A program made the translations under genes and the position numbers. 64,000 bases of DNA from Palleronia marisminoris. GTDB taxonomy: Bacteria > Pseudomonadota > Alphaproteobacteria > Rhodobacterales > Rhodobacteraceae. Below the pieces are notes generated by a model that was given only the letters and a program-made list of their open reading frames with translations, did no database searches and had not been told where the DNA came from. Numbering within the stretch: position 1 is the stretch's first letter; each line of letters starts with the position of its first letter. The DNA is taken from positions 62,001 to 126,000 of the forward strand of contig NZ_FWFV01000005.1 of NCBI RefSeq assembly GCF_900172315.1. The letters run 5' to 3'. Positions 45,278 through 56,981 of this stretch are shown piece by piece.

Positions 45278-47160
45278 CCCGCCTGCTCACCGCCGCCCTG
45301 TTCCTGACGACCTCCGCTTTGCCGGCCGCTGCCCAGGACACCTGGGACACGTTCCACGGCCAGCTCTCGGCGCAGAAATACGCTCCCGCCGACGAGATCA
45401 CCGTCGACAATGTCCGCCAGCTCGAGCGGCAATGGACGGTCCACACGGGCGACATGTCGGACGGCTCGGGTGAGCTACCGCCCACGGTGTGGTCGGCCAC
45501 GCCGATCTACGCCAACGACACGCTGTATCTCGGGACGCCGTTCTACCGGATCTTCGCGCTCGACCCGGCGACGGGGGAACAGAAGTGGGTCTATGACAGC
45601 CAATCGCGCCTCGAGGCGCTGACCCAGCCGGCTCTGAAAAGCCGCGGGGTCGCCTATTGGGAGGACCCGAACGCGACCGGACCCTGCGCGAAACGGGTGT
45701 ATATCGGCACCATGACGGCCACCATGCACGCCGTCGATGCCGACACGGGCGAGCCCTGCATGGATTTCGGCGTGGACGGTATCCTCGACGTGAACCAGTG
45801 GAACGTCGAGAATGCGCGCTGGCCGCTCTCGCTGTTGCAGCCGCCCACCGTGGTGGGCGACGTGCTGGTGACCGGCTGGGCGGGCAAGGACTGGGCCACG
45901 GCCGAAGCGCCGCCGGGCACCGTTTTCGGCATCGACGCCCGCACCGGGGAACTGCGCTGGCAGGTCAACTTCCTGCCCGAAGACGTTCGCAACGAGTCCG
46001 GTACCGCCAACGTCTGGACAGCGATGAGCGCCGATCCCGAGCTCGGCCTCGTCTACCTTCCCGTCTCGTCGCCCAGCCCGAACTACTGGGGCGGCAATCG
46101 GACGGAAGAGCTGCCGCTTGCGACTTCGGTCACCGCGGTAGACGTCGAGACCGGCGAGATCGCGTGGTCGCAGCAGCTCGTCCATCATGACATCTGGGAC
46201 TACGACACCAACGCCGCGCCGACGCTGATGGACCTCGAGATGGACGGCGAGACGGTCCCGGCCCTCGTGCAGACGACGAAGCAGGGGTTCCTCTACGTGA
46301 TGAACCGCGAGACGGGCGAGCCGATCTTCGAATGGGAGGAACGCCCCGTTCCCGCCTCGGATATCGAGGGCGAGCAGGCCTCGCCGACGCAGCCCTTCCC
46401 GGTGGCGCCGCCGCCAACCAACGACCCCGAGAACTGGCCCGGCGTCTGGTGGCTGGCTGACCTCGTGTCGCTCGGCGGATGCTCGCGCCAGGTGGAGGGC
46501 ATGCGGTACGAGGGGCTCTATACCCCGCCTTCGGTCGAGGGGACGCTCGCCTATCCAGCCACCGCGGGCGGTATGCAGTGGGGCGGCGCGTCCGTCGATC
46601 CCGAAAGCGGTCTGCTTTACGTCAATGCCAGCCGTGTCGTGCAGGAGTACCGCCTGATCCCGCGCGAGGAATACGACAGCATGAGCGACGGCGGGTCGTT
46701 CGCCGAGTCCGGCTACTATGCGCAAGAGGGCGCGCCATACGCCATGTACCTGTCCAACGTCCAGAACTGGGCCGGAATGCCGTGCTGGAAGCCGCCCTTC
46801 GGCACCATGATCGCCTATGACATCGCCGCCGGCGAAAAGGTCTGGGAAGTGCCGTTCGGCGGCATCCAGCGCTACGGCTTCTACATGCCGAAAAGCTGGG
46901 GCACCCCGACCATCGGCGGCCCCGTGGTCACCGGCGGCGGCGTGATCTTCATCGGCGCGTCCATCGACTCGCGCGTGCGGGCGCTGGACGCCGAGACGGG
47001 CGAAGAGCTGTGGTGGGACAACGTGATGGCGCCCGCGGTCGCCAACCCGGCTGTCTACGAGCATGAAGGCCGGCAATGGGTGGTGTTCGCCGCCGGCGGC
47101 AACTCGATCCTGAAGCCCGAGGTGGGGGACGAGATCGCGGCCTACGCCCTGCCGGAATGA
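45274..47160 (+). CDS. PQQ-dependent dehydrogenase, glucose/quinate dehydrogenase-like
   Basis: A 628-aa periplasmic quinoprotein. A signal peptide ends at LPAAAQD (about residue 22). The eight-bladed propeller shows the glucose/quinate-dehydrogenase style blocks SATPIYANDTLYLGTPFYRIFALDPATG, NVWTAMSADPELGLVYLPV, LVHHDIWDYDTNAAPTLMD, TKQGFLYVMNRETGEPIFEW and, near the end, WGTPTIGGPVVTGGGVIFIGAS. No cytochrome c domain is present, so electrons would go to a membrane quinone, probably through the coupled membrane protein. Substrate could be glucose, quinate, inositol or another polyol. PQQ synthesis genes are not in the window. The start overlaps the upstream gene by ATGA; the stop lies inside a large hairpin. 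Confidence 0.9.
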   Translation: MTRLLTAALFLTTSALPAAAQDTWDTFHGQLSAQKYAPADEITVDNVRQLERQWTVHTGDMSDGSGELPPTVWSATPIYANDTLYLGTPFYRIFALDPATGEQKWVYDSQSRLEALTQPALKSRGVAYWEDPNATGPCAKRVYIGTMTATMHAVDADTGEPCMDFGVDGILDVNQWNVENARWPLSLLQPPTVVGDVLVTGWAGKDWATAEAPPGTVFGIDARTGELRWQVNFLPEDVRNESGTANVWTAMSADPELGLVYLPVSSPSPNYWGGNRTEELPLATSVTAVDVETGEIAWSQQLVHHDIWDYDTNAAPTLMDLEMDGETVPALVQTTKQGFLYVMNRETGEPIFEWEERPVPASDIEGEQASPTQPFPVAPPPTNDPENWPGVWWLADLVSLGGCSRQVEGMRYEGLYTPPSVEGTLAYPATAGGMQWGGASVDPESGLLYVNASRVVQEYRLIPREEYDSMSDGGSFAESGYYAQEGAPYAMYLSNVQNWAGMPCWKPPFGTMIAYDIAAGEKVWEVPFGGIQRYGFYMPKSWGTPTIGGPVVTGGGVIFIGASIDSRVRALDAETGEELWWDNVMAPAVANPAVYEHEGRQWVVFAAGGNSILKPEVGDEIAAYALPE

Positions 47161-47194
47161 ACGAAGGGGGGGAGCAACGCGCTCCCCCCTTCGT

Positions 47195-47197
<3 letters not shown>
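47158..47197. terminator. bidirectional terminator hairpin containing both stop codons
   Basis: The 40-bp element between convergent genes folds into TGAACGAA-G7-AGC paired with GCT-C6-TTCGTTCA, a 16-pair stem with a single bulged G and a 4-5 base loop. The stop codon of the PQQ dehydrogenase (47158-47160) and that of gyrB (47195-47197, minus strand) form the base of the stem. It should terminate from both sides. Confidence 0.85.
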
Positions 47198-49678
<2,481 letters not shown>

Positions 49679-49742
49679 CTAAAGATGGTGTCAACGGAAA
49701 GGGATTGCGACCCTCACGCCGATCGGCAGCAGACTGCGTGGA

Positions 49743-50822
49743 TCATTCCGCGATCCGACTGATGCCGCCTTCTTCGGTGACCTCCAGGTGGCGCGCCCGG
49801 TCCGTCAACTCGGCGAACAGCTCCGCCCCGGTCCCCGTCATCCACGCCTGCGCGCCGAGCGCGTCGATCTCGTCATAGAGCGCCGCCCGCCGGGTGGCAT
49901 CGAGATGGGCGGCGATCTCGTCCAGAAGCAGCAGCGGGGGGGTGCCGATCTCATCTCTCAGCGCCCGCGCATTGGCGAGGATCAGCGAGACCAGCAGCGC
50001 CTTCTGCTCGCCGGTCGAGCACCGCTCGGCCGGGACGCCCTTGTCCCGATAGACGGCCCGCAGATCCGCCCGGTGCGGCCCCACCAGCGTCCGTCCCGCC
50101 GCCATGTCGCGCGGACGGCCCTCTTCCAGCGCCTGAAGCGAGAACGCAGGCACCCCATCGGGGTCCGCGATCGCAAGGTCCGACACGGGAAAGGCCGTCT
50201 CGGCCCCCTCCTGTGCTTCGGCAATGCGGGCGACTGCATGAGCCCTGCCAGCGATGATGTCGGCGCCCGCATCCGCCATCTGCGCCTCGACCGCGCGATA
50301 CCAGCCGGGATCGCGCACCTGGTCCTTGAGCATCCGGTTCCGCTCGCGCATCGCCTTCTCATAGGCAAGGCTCGCCTCGGCGTGGCCGGGAAGAAAGGAC
50401 AGCGTCACCCGGTCGAGGAAGCGCCGCCGCCCGTCCGCCCCCTCGATCCACAGCCGGTCCATCGAGGGGACGAGCCAGAGCACCCGGCACATCTGCCCGA
50501 GCGCCGATTGCGGTGCCGCCTTGCCGTCGATCCGAACGGTGCGGCCGTGGTCGGGCTCGACCCGCGTGTCGATCTCGTGGAGCGCCTCGCCCTGCCGAAG
50601 CTCGGCCCCGACCCGCCAGCCCAGTGATTCGGGCAGACGCATCAACTCGTCGGCGGCGGCGCGGCGCAAACCGCGGCCCGGCGACAGCATCGACACCGCT
50701 TCGATCAGGTTGGTCTTGCCCGCCCCGTTGGGCCCGTAAATCGCGATCGGGCGTGAGTCGAGTTCCAGCACCGAGTGCCGGTGCGAGCGAAAATGCGAAA
50801 GTTCGAGCCGCGTCAGATACAT
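49743..50822 (-). CDS. recF: DNA replication and repair protein RecF
   Basis: A 359-aa SMC-like ATPase acting with RecO/RecR to load RecA at gaps. Starts MYLTRLELSHFRSHRHSVLEL, with Walker A YGPNGAGKTNLIEA, signature STGEQKALLVSLILA and Walker B PPLLLLDEIAAHLD. Length typical. A GC-rich hairpin lies between it and dnaN, so it may have its own transcription. Confidence 0.96.
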   Translation of the reverse strand: MYLTRLELSHFRSHRHSVLELDSRPIAIYGPNGAGKTNLIEAVSMLSPGRGLRRAAADELMRLPESLGWRVGAELRQGEALHEIDTRVEPDHGRTVRIDGKAAPQSALGQMCRVLWLVPSMDRLWIEGADGRRRFLDRVTLSFLPGHAEASLAYEKAMRERNRMLKDQVRDPGWYRAVEAQMADAGADIIAGRAHAVARIAEAQEGAETAFPVSDLAIADPDGVPAFSLQALEEGRPRDMAAGRTLVGPHRADLRAVYRDKGVPAERCSTGEQKALLVSLILANARALRDEIGTPPLLLLDEIAAHLDATRRAALYDEIDALGAQAWMTGTGAELFAELTDRARHLEVTEEGGISRIAE

Positions 50823-50864
50823 GCGCGCCCCGCTCCTTCATTCTGCGAGAAATACTCCGGGGGT

Positions 50865-50883
50865 CCGGGGGCAGCGCCCCCGG
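50865..50883 (-). terminator. GC hairpin downstream of dnaN
   Basis: CCGGGGGC (50865-50872) pairs perfectly with GCCCCCGG (50876-50883) around AGC. On the minus strand it lies 12 bases after the dnaN stop and is followed by ACCCCCGGAGTATTTC. This hairpin plus GTATTT arrangement is a pattern I recall as frequent after genes in Rhodobacterales, so it may also be a dispersed repeat. Termination is partial at best. Confidence 0.55.
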
Positions 50884-50895
50884 TCCATAGCCCCG

Positions 50896-52014
50896 TCACA
50901 CGCGCATCGGCATCACGACATAGACCGCGCTGTCATCCGATCCCTCGCGCATCAGCGTCGGATCGCCACTGGAGTTGAACAGGAACACCGCGTTCTCGCG
51001 ATCCACCTGGCTCGCTATCTCCAGAAGGTACTTGGCGTTGAAACCAATCTCGAGCTTCTCGTCGGAGTAGGCGACGACCAGTTCCTCTTCCGCATTCCCT
51101 GCGTCGGGCGCGTTGACCGACAGGATCAGCCGATCCTCGTCCAGTTGCAGCTTAACCGCCCGCGATCGCTCGCTGGACACGGTGGCCACGCGGTCCACCG
51201 CCTTGGCGAAGTCGCTCGCGTCGACTTCCAGCCGCTTCTGGTTGTTGGTCGGGATGACGCGGGTGTAGTCGGGGAAGGTTCCGTCAATCACCTTCGAGGT
51301 CAGCGTGATCTCGGGCGTGGCGAAGCGGATCTTGGTCTCGCTGACCGACACCGCGATCTCCATGTCGTCGTCTTCCAGAAGCTTGCGCAGTTCGTTCACC
51401 GCCTTGCGGGGCACGATCACGCCGGGCATCGTCTCGGCCCCGTCGGGGAGGCCCGCGTCGATCCGCGCAAGGCGGTGGCCGTCGGTGGCGACGCAGCGCA
51501 GGACGCGGCCCGAGTTGGCCTCGGCGACGTGCATGTAGACGCCGTTCAGATAGTAGCGCGTCTCTTCGGTCGAGATCGCGAATTTCGACTTGTCGAACAG
51601 GCGGCGCAGAACCGGGGCGGGTGCCGCGAAATTGGCCGAGTATTCGGCGTTCGCCATGACCGGGAAGTCCTGCCGGGGCAGGGTGGCCAGCGCGAAGTGC
51701 GAGCGCCCGGCCTCGACCGAAAGACGACCGCTCGCGCCGTCGTCGGTGAGGTTCACCAGCGCGCCGTCGGGCAGCTTGCGCACGATCTCGTGGAAGGTGA
51801 CGGCGTTCACCGTGGTCGCGCCGGCGCGTTCGACCTTGGCCGGAGCCTTGTCCACCACCTCGATATCAAGGTCGGTGGCGCGGAAGTGGACCTCGTCGCC
51901 CTCGGCCTCGATCAGCACGTTGGCCAGGATCGGGATGGTGTTCCGACGCTCGACCACCGACTGCGCCCGCGCGACCGCGCGAAGAAGCGCGCCACGCTCG
52001 ATGCTGAACTTCAT
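50896..52014 (-). CDS. dnaN: DNA polymerase III beta sliding clamp
   Basis: A 372-aa clamp with the usual three-fold repeat. Starts MKFSIERGALLRAVARAQSVVERRNTIPIL-like sequence, contains IEAEGDEVHFRATDLDIEV, and ends with the C-terminal PMRV (YVVMPMRV), the conserved clamp end. Start 52014 has GGAGAG upstream; a further in-frame start at 52047 is not supported. It lies 115 bases after dnaA on the same strand. Confidence 0.98.
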   Translation of the reverse strand: MKFSIERGALLRAVARAQSVVERRNTIPILANVLIEAEGDEVHFRATDLDIEVVDKAPAKVERAGATTVNAVTFHEIVRKLPDGALVNLTDDGASGRLSVEAGRSHFALATLPRQDFPVMANAEYSANFAAPAPVLRRLFDKSKFAISTEETRYYLNGVYMHVAEANSGRVLRCVATDGHRLARIDAGLPDGAETMPGVIVPRKAVNELRKLLEDDDMEIAVSVSETKIRFATPEITLTSKVIDGTFPDYTRVIPTNNQKRLEVDASDFAKAVDRVATVSSERSRAVKLQLDEDRLILSVNAPDAGNAEEELVVAYSDEKLEIGFNAKYLLEIASQVDRENAVFLFNSSGDPTLMREGSDDSAVYVVMPMRV

Positions 52015-52129
52015 CTTTCTCTCCACCGAATACGTCGGGAGCGCCACGCTAGCCTCTCGGGCGCATGGCGCAACCGTATTTTCACGGGAAACGGCCGGAT
52101 CGTGGCCGATCAGACATGGAATCGCAGGA

Positions 52130-53533
52130 TCAGCGCGTCGTCAGCGCCCGGCGGAGCAATTCGACGTCTTCGGCGAGGGTCGCGTCCTGGGCCATCAGGT
52201 CCTCGACGCGGCGCACGCCGTACATGATCGTCGTGTGATCGCGCCCGTTGAACTTGCGCCCGATCTCGGGGAGCGAACGGTTCGTCAGTCCCTTCGACAG
52301 GTACATCGCGACCTGCCGCGGACGCGCATAGACCCGGTTGCGCTTGTGGCCCAGAAGGTCGGACATGCGGATCATGTAGTGATCCGCGACCGTGCGCTGG
52401 ATCTCGTCGATCGTGACCTTGCGATCGGCCTCCTTCAGCAGGTCGTGCAGGAATTCGTGCGCCATCGGCACGTCGACCTCGCGCCCGAGGAAGGACGAGT
52501 GCGCGAAAAGCCGCGTCATCGCGCCCTCGAGCTCGCGGACGTTCTGGGTGATCCGCAGGGCGAGGAACTCCATCACGCCGTCGGCAATGTAGGCGCCGGG
52601 GAACTGCTTGGCGAAGAGGTCGAACTTGCGCTGCAGGATCCCGAGGCGCAGCTCGTAGCTGGTCGGGTGGATGTCGATGACGAGGCCCGAATTCAGGCGG
52701 CTGACGATCCGCTTCTCCAGCCCGTCGATGTCGCCTGGCGCGCTGTCGGCGGACAGGACGATCTGCTTCTTCTGGTCAACCAGCGCGTTGAAGGTGTGGA
52801 AGAATTCTTCCTGCGTGCTGTCCTTGCCGGCGATGAACTTGATGTCGTCCACCATCAGCACGTCGACCGAGCGAAAGAGCTCCTTGAAGCCGATCATGTC
52901 CTTTTCGCGCAGCGCCTGCACGAAGCGGTGCATGAAGACCTCGGCCGAGATGTAGAGCACCTTGGTCGAGGGGTCGCGGGCCTGAAGCTCCCACGCGATG
53001 GCGTGCATCAGGTGCGTCTTGCCGAGGCCGACGCCGCCGTAGAGGAACAGCGGGTTGAACGAGACTTCGCCCCCGTCGGCGACCCGGCGTGCGGCGGCAT
53101 GAGCCAGCTCGTTGGGCTTGCCGACCACGAAGGTGTCGAAGGTCTGGTTCGTGTCGAGCCGGATCGAATCCGACGCCGTGACCGGGCGCACGCCCTTCGG
53201 CGCGGCCGCGACCTTGCGGGGCCGCCCGGGTGCCGCGGCGACGGGTGCGTGCGGTTGGGGCTGGTCGTCGTGCGTGGCCGGGTCATCGGCGGCCTTGCGG
53301 ACCACGAAGCGCAGACGCGACACGTCCAGCCCATGGGCCCCGGCCTCGCCCAGGATCGCCTCGCGGAAGTAGCGGTCGACCCAGTTGCCCATGAAGTTCG
53401 ACTGCACGGTGAACGTCATCACGCCGGATTCGAGCGCTTCGAAGCGCAGCGGTTCGATCCAGGTGACGTAGTTGTTGTGCCCGACCTTCTTCTTCAGTCC
53501 CTGCCTGATTTCGCCCCAGTTTTCGTTCGTCAT
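52130..53533 (-). CDS. dnaA: chromosomal replication initiator DnaA
   Basis: A 467-aa initiator. Domain I starts NWGEIRQGLKKKVGHNNYVTWIEPLRFEA. A Pro/Ala-rich linker is followed by the AAA+ domain with Walker A GGVGLGKTHLMHA, Walker B VLMVDDIKFIAGKDSTQEEF-like, and sensor II region. The C-terminal DNA-binding helix carries GRDHTTIMYGVRRVE. Start at 53533 fits the family N-terminus; the frame stays open for 158 codons upstream, but that extension has no homology and crosses the intergenic region. First gene of the dnaA-dnaN-recF-gyrB series. Confidence 0.97.
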   Translation of the reverse strand: MTNENWGEIRQGLKKKVGHNNYVTWIEPLRFEALESGVMTFTVQSNFMGNWVDRYFREAILGEAGAHGLDVSRLRFVVRKAADDPATHDDQPQPHAPVAAAPGRPRKVAAAPKGVRPVTASDSIRLDTNQTFDTFVVGKPNELAHAAARRVADGGEVSFNPLFLYGGVGLGKTHLMHAIAWELQARDPSTKVLYISAEVFMHRFVQALREKDMIGFKELFRSVDVLMVDDIKFIAGKDSTQEEFFHTFNALVDQKKQIVLSADSAPGDIDGLEKRIVSRLNSGLVIDIHPTSYELRLGILQRKFDLFAKQFPGAYIADGVMEFLALRITQNVRELEGAMTRLFAHSSFLGREVDVPMAHEFLHDLLKEADRKVTIDEIQRTVADHYMIRMSDLLGHKRNRVYARPRQVAMYLSKGLTNRSLPEIGRKFNGRDHTTIMYGVRRVEDLMAQDATLAEDVELLRRALTTR

Positions 53534-54029
53534 CACATCCCACCACTGCCGATCGCTGCCCGCCTCCCCAAAGGCGGTCGTTTCATGCAATTCGGCCGAG
53601 GGACGCAGCCACGACCCCTCCGCCCCGCGAAGACGGGTTGGCGGCGTCGGAAACTGACGCGTGGCATACCGATTCCGGACGGGTGGCAGCCCGCCAGTGT
53701 TTCGGTTGTGACTACTCGGACAGGAAGGCGCCGCTGCGCCGGATTTGCACCGGCTTATACGCGTCTGGATGAGGGCGTCTCGCGTTCGTTCGCAACGATT
53801 TCGCGCCCTGTTCCGGCCTCCGTCATCCCCCAGCATTGAATCGCTTGAGGGACCATAGCGACCCCGCTTGCCCCGGCACAAGATGGACAAACTCGTTGAC
53901 TCGGCTTTTCCCGAAAGGAATCGCCGGGCCCCGGATTCGAGGCGAGGGCCTCTTGCAGGCAAGGCCTTGAAAACAAGAAAGCGCGCCGGGTCAGGGCGCG
54001 CTTCCACGTTGTAACAGAGGGGGATTTGA
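53534..54029. other. 496-bp intergenic region upstream of dnaA
   Basis: No gene is supported here; in-frame extensions of dnaA run through it without recognisable sequence. It should hold the dnaA promoter(s). I looked on both strands for DnaA boxes (TTATNCACA): the best is TTATACGCG at 53755-53763 with two mismatches. There is also no AT-rich unwinding stretch. It therefore does not look like the replication origin. The rpsT terminator occupies its far end. Confidence 0.6.
53968..54003 (-). terminator. intrinsic terminator of rpsT
   Basis: On the minus strand, AAGCGCGCC and GGCGCGCTT (53979-53987 and 53995-54003 on the plus strand) form a perfect 9-bp stem with a 7-base loop. It is followed by TTCTTGTTTTC, a good T-rich tail. 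It lies 27 bases after the rpsT stop. Confidence 0.85.
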
Positions 54030-54293
54030 TCAGGCGAGGGCCTTCACGCGGCTCGCCAGGCGCGACATCTTCCGCGCCGCGGTGTTCTTGTGCATCACGC
54101 CCTTCGAGACGCCGCGCATCAGCTCGGGCTGGGCACTTTGCAGGGCCTCTTTCGCGACGGCCTGGTCGCCCGAGGCGATCGCCTCTTCGACGCGACGCAG
54201 GAAGGTGCGGATGCGCGAGCGGCGGGCCTTGTTGATTTCGTAGCGGCGCTCGTTCTGGCGGGCGCGCTTCTTGGACTGGGGCGTGTTTGCCAT
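54030..54293 (-). CDS. rpsT: 30S ribosomal protein S20
   Basis: An 87-aa basic protein starting [26 protein letters not shown]-like, the S20 signature, and ending with [22 protein letters not shown]. It binds 16S rRNA in the small subunit. Length and composition are typical. A clear intrinsic terminator follows. Its position just upstream of dnaA is common in Rhodobacterales. Confidence 0.98.
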   Translation of the reverse strand: MANTPQSKKRARQNERRYEINKARRSRIRTFLRRVEEAIASGDQAVAKEALQSAQPELMRGVSKGVMHKNTAARKMSRLASRVKALA

Positions 54294-54449
54294 GTGTGTC
54301 TGTCTCTCTCGGGTCAGCGTATATCGGTTCGCGCGGGAAGACCCGAGAGCCCGGGTTCACCAACCGGGACGTCCGGCCTAGCGGGCCTCACACGCATGTA
54401 TCGGGCGCCTGTACAGGATACGGGCCGCCACGTAAAGCCCCGCGGCCCT

Positions 54450-55226
54450 CTAGCGGTCGCGGAACTGGGCTTCGCGCTTTTCGAGGAAGGCGGCCATGCC
54501 CTCGGTCTGGTCCTCGGTCGCGAAGAGCGCCTGGAACAGGCGGCGCTCGTGCAGGACGCCCTCGGCCAGCGTCGTCTCGTAAGAGCGGTTCACCGCTTCC
54601 TTGACTGCCATGACCGCGATCTGGCTTTTCTCCGAGATCTTCTGGGCGGCGGACATTGCCTCGTCCATCAGCTTCTTGGCCGGGACCACGCGGCTGACGA
54701 GGCCCGAGCGCTCGGCCTCTTCCGCGTCCATGAACCGGCCGGTCAGATGCATCTCCATCGCCTTGGACTTGCCGACGAGGCGGGTCAGGCGCTGCGTCCC
54801 GCCGAGTCCGGCAACGATCCCAAGGTTGATCTCGGGCTGACCGAACTTGGCGCTGTCGGACGCGATGATGAAGTCGCACATCAGCGCCAACTCGCATCCT
54901 CCGCCAAGGGCGTAGCCCGAGACGGCGGCGATGATCGGCTTGCGGCACCGTTCGATAACGCCGACGTCGCGAACGAACATGTCGCCCATGAACACGTCGA
55001 CGAAGCTGCGCTCGGCCATCTCCTTGATATCGACACCGGCGGCGAATGCCTTTTCCGAGCCGGTGACGATGATGGCGCGGACCTTCTCGTTGGCCTCGGC
55101 CTCTGAAACGGCCTGTGCCAGTTCGCCGAGGAGCTGCGCGTTCAGCGCGTTCATGGCGTCCGGGCGATTCAATCGGATCAGCGCGACGTGATCCTCGGTC
55201 TCGACGACAATGGTCTTGAAGGCCAT
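54450..55226 (-). CDS. enoyl-CoA hydratase (crotonase family)
   Basis: A 258-aa crotonase. It shows [16 protein letters not shown], the oxyanion-hole motif [10 protein letters not shown], then [19 protein letters not shown], and the catalytic Glu pair in [20 protein letters not shown]. These match short-chain enoyl-CoA hydratase (FadB/PaaF-like), hydrating trans-2-enoyl-CoA in beta-oxidation. It lies alone between rpsT and mutM, its usual place in related genomes. The exact chain-length preference cannot be told. Confidence 0.93.
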   Translation of the reverse strand: MAFKTIVVETEDHVALIRLNRPDAMNALNAQLLGELAQAVSEAEANEKVRAIIVTGSEKAFAAGVDIKEMAERSFVDVFMGDMFVRDVGVIERCRKPIIAAVSGYALGGGCELALMCDFIIASDSAKFGQPEINLGIVAGLGGTQRLTRLVGKSKAMEMHLTGRFMDAEEAERSGLVSRVVPAKKLMDEAMSAAQKISEKSQIAVMAVKEAVNRSYETTLAEGVLHERRLFQALFATEDQTEGMAAFLEKREAQFRDR

Positions 55227-55288
55227 GGCCCCGCTTTCGTTGTGAGCGTCAGGGACCGAGCCTTATCAACCCCCACCGTCCGTTCAAG

Positions 55289-56140
55289 CTATCTTTGACA
55301 GGTGGCGCAGTAGAAGCTCGACCGTCCCGACTGGACGATGCGGCGGATCGTGCCGGGGCAGCCGGGAGTGACGCAGGGGCGTCCCTCGCGATCATAGACG
55401 CGAAAATTGTGCTGGAAGTACCCGAGCGCCCCGTCCGCCTGGCGGTAGTCCCGCAAGGAGGATCCGCCCGCCTCGATGGCCCGCGCCAGGGTCTCGCGGA
55501 TCGCGGGGACGAGGGCGCGAACCCGGGGCACGGCGATCCGTCCGGCCTTCCGCATGGGCGAGATTCCGGCCAGGTGCAGCGCCTCGCACACATATATGTT
55601 TCCCAGCCCTGCGACGATCTTCTGGTCCAGCAGCGCGGATTTCACCGGCGTGTTGCGCCCCCGGAAGGCCGTCACGAGGTGCGATTCGTCGAATCCGTTG
55701 CCCAAGGGCTCGGGGCCCAGCTTGGCCAGAAGCCAGTGCGAATCGATCGTGTCGCTGGGCGCGAGATCCATTGCGCCGAAGCGGCGGGGATCGTTGAAGG
55801 TGATGCGCGCGCCATCGTCGAGGTGAAGGACGACGTGGTCGTGCTTTTCCGGGGCTGCGTGCTCGTGGACGTAGCCGGCGGTCGGCGCGCCTTCGACCAG
55901 CATTCGCCCCGACATGCCCAGGTGGACGATCAGCGTCTCGCCCCGGTCGAGCGTCACCAGCAGGTATTTCGACCGCCGCCCCAGATGCCCGATCCGCGCG
56001 CCCTCGAGCCGCTCGGCCATCCGCTCGGGGAAGGGCCAGCGCAGGTCGGGGCGGCGGATCTCGGCGCGGGCGATCACGCGCCCTTCCATCGCCGGGGCCA
56101 GCCCGCGACGAACCGTCTCGACTTCGGGCAATTCGGGCAT
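55289..56140 (-). CDS. mutM: formamidopyrimidine-DNA glycosylase
   Basis: A 283-aa base-excision repair enzyme removing oxidised purines. It starts [14 protein letters not shown], in which Pro2 is the nucleophile and Glu3 assists. It has the conserved Lys in MSGRMLVEG-adjacent sequence, [32 protein letters not shown] and a C-terminal zinc finger with four cysteines (CVTPGC...CATC). The start at 56140 is fixed by the required N-terminal Pro; the longer open frame is a shadow of ubiE. Divergent from ubiE across 87 bp. Confidence 0.97.
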   Translation of the reverse strand: MPELPEVETVRRGLAPAMEGRVIARAEIRRPDLRWPFPERMAERLEGARIGHLGRRSKYLLVTLDRGETLIVHLGMSGRMLVEGAPTAGYVHEHAAPEKHDHVVLHLDDGARITFNDPRRFGAMDLAPSDTIDSHWLLAKLGPEPLGNGFDESHLVTAFRGRNTPVKSALLDQKIVAGLGNIYVCEALHLAGISPMRKAGRIAVPRVRALVPAIRETLARAIEAGGSSLRDYRQADGALGYFQHNFRVYDREGRPCVTPGCPGTIRRIVQSGRSSFYCATCQR

Positions 56141-56227
56141 TCCGTCCCTCTCGTGATCGGGCCATTCATTGTAAGCGCGGGGCAGGGGCCTATAAGGTGT
56201 GTGAAACACGAAGGACCGCAAGAGCCC

Positions 56228-56977
56228 ATGGCCGACAGCGACGACACCACTCATTTCGGATACGAGACCATCCGCGAGGCAGAGAAGGCCGGGCGTGTGC
56301 ACGGCGTCTTCACCTCGGTCGCCTCGCGCTACGACGTGATGAACGACGTCATGAGCCTCGGCGTCCATCGCCTCTGGAAGGACGCGATGATGGACTGGCT
56401 GGCACCGCGAGCGGGTCAGCGGCTGCTCGACGTGGCGGGCGGGACGGGCGACGTGGCATTCCGCTTCCTTCGGCGTGCGCCTTCGGCCAAGGCCACGGTT
56501 CTCGACCTGACCGAGTCGATGCTGGATGCGGGGCGCGAGCGGGCCGAGGCTGAGAGTCTCGCGGGCCGGCTCGACTGGGTCGTCGGCGACGCGATGGCGC
56601 TGCCGTTCGAGGATCGCAGCTTCGACGTCTACACCATCTCGTTCGGCATCCGGAACGTCACGCGGATCCAGGACGCGCTGTCCGAGGCCTATCGCGTGCT
56701 GAAACCGGGCGGTCGCCTCATGGTGCTTGAGTTCAGCCAGATCCCGAACGACATGATGCAGCGGGCCTACGACCTCTATTCCTTCAAAGTGATCCCGCGG
56801 ATGGGGCAGGCGATCGCGCGGGACCGGGCGTCGTACCAGTACCTGGTGGAATCGATCCGCCGTTTCCCAGACCAGGAGACGTTCGCCGGCATGATTCGCG
56901 ACGCGGGCTTCGAGCAGGTGCGCTATCGCAACCTCTCGATGGGCATCGCGGCGCTGCACTCGGGATGGAAGATCTGA
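56228..56977 (+). CDS. ubiE: ubiquinone/menaquinone methyltransferase UbiE
   Basis: A 249-aa SAM-dependent C-methyltransferase of quinone biosynthesis. Family signatures: [21 protein letters not shown] loop [42 protein letters not shown]-type block, and [21 protein letters not shown] near the end. The start at 56228 matches the family N-terminus. Four bases separate it from ubiB, so the two are cotranscribed. Confidence 0.97.
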   Translation: MADSDDTTHFGYETIREAEKAGRVHGVFTSVASRYDVMNDVMSLGVHRLWKDAMMDWLAPRAGQRLLDVAGGTGDVAFRFLRRAPSAKATVLDLTESMLDAGRERAEAESLAGRLDWVVGDAMALPFEDRSFDVYTISFGIRNVTRIQDALSEAYRVLKPGGRLMVLEFSQIPNDMMQRAYDLYSFKVIPRMGQAIARDRASYQYLVESIRRFPDQETFAGMIRDAGFEQVRYRNLSMGIAALHSGWKI

Positions 56978-56981
56978 GCCG

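Noticed and set aside
53755-53763. TTATACGCG as a DnaA box
   Set aside because: Two mismatches to TTATNCACA and no second box nearby.
53534-54007. N-terminal extension of DnaA by 158 codons
   Set aside because: The known family start lies at 53533; the extension crosses the intergenic region and the rpsT terminator and has no homology.
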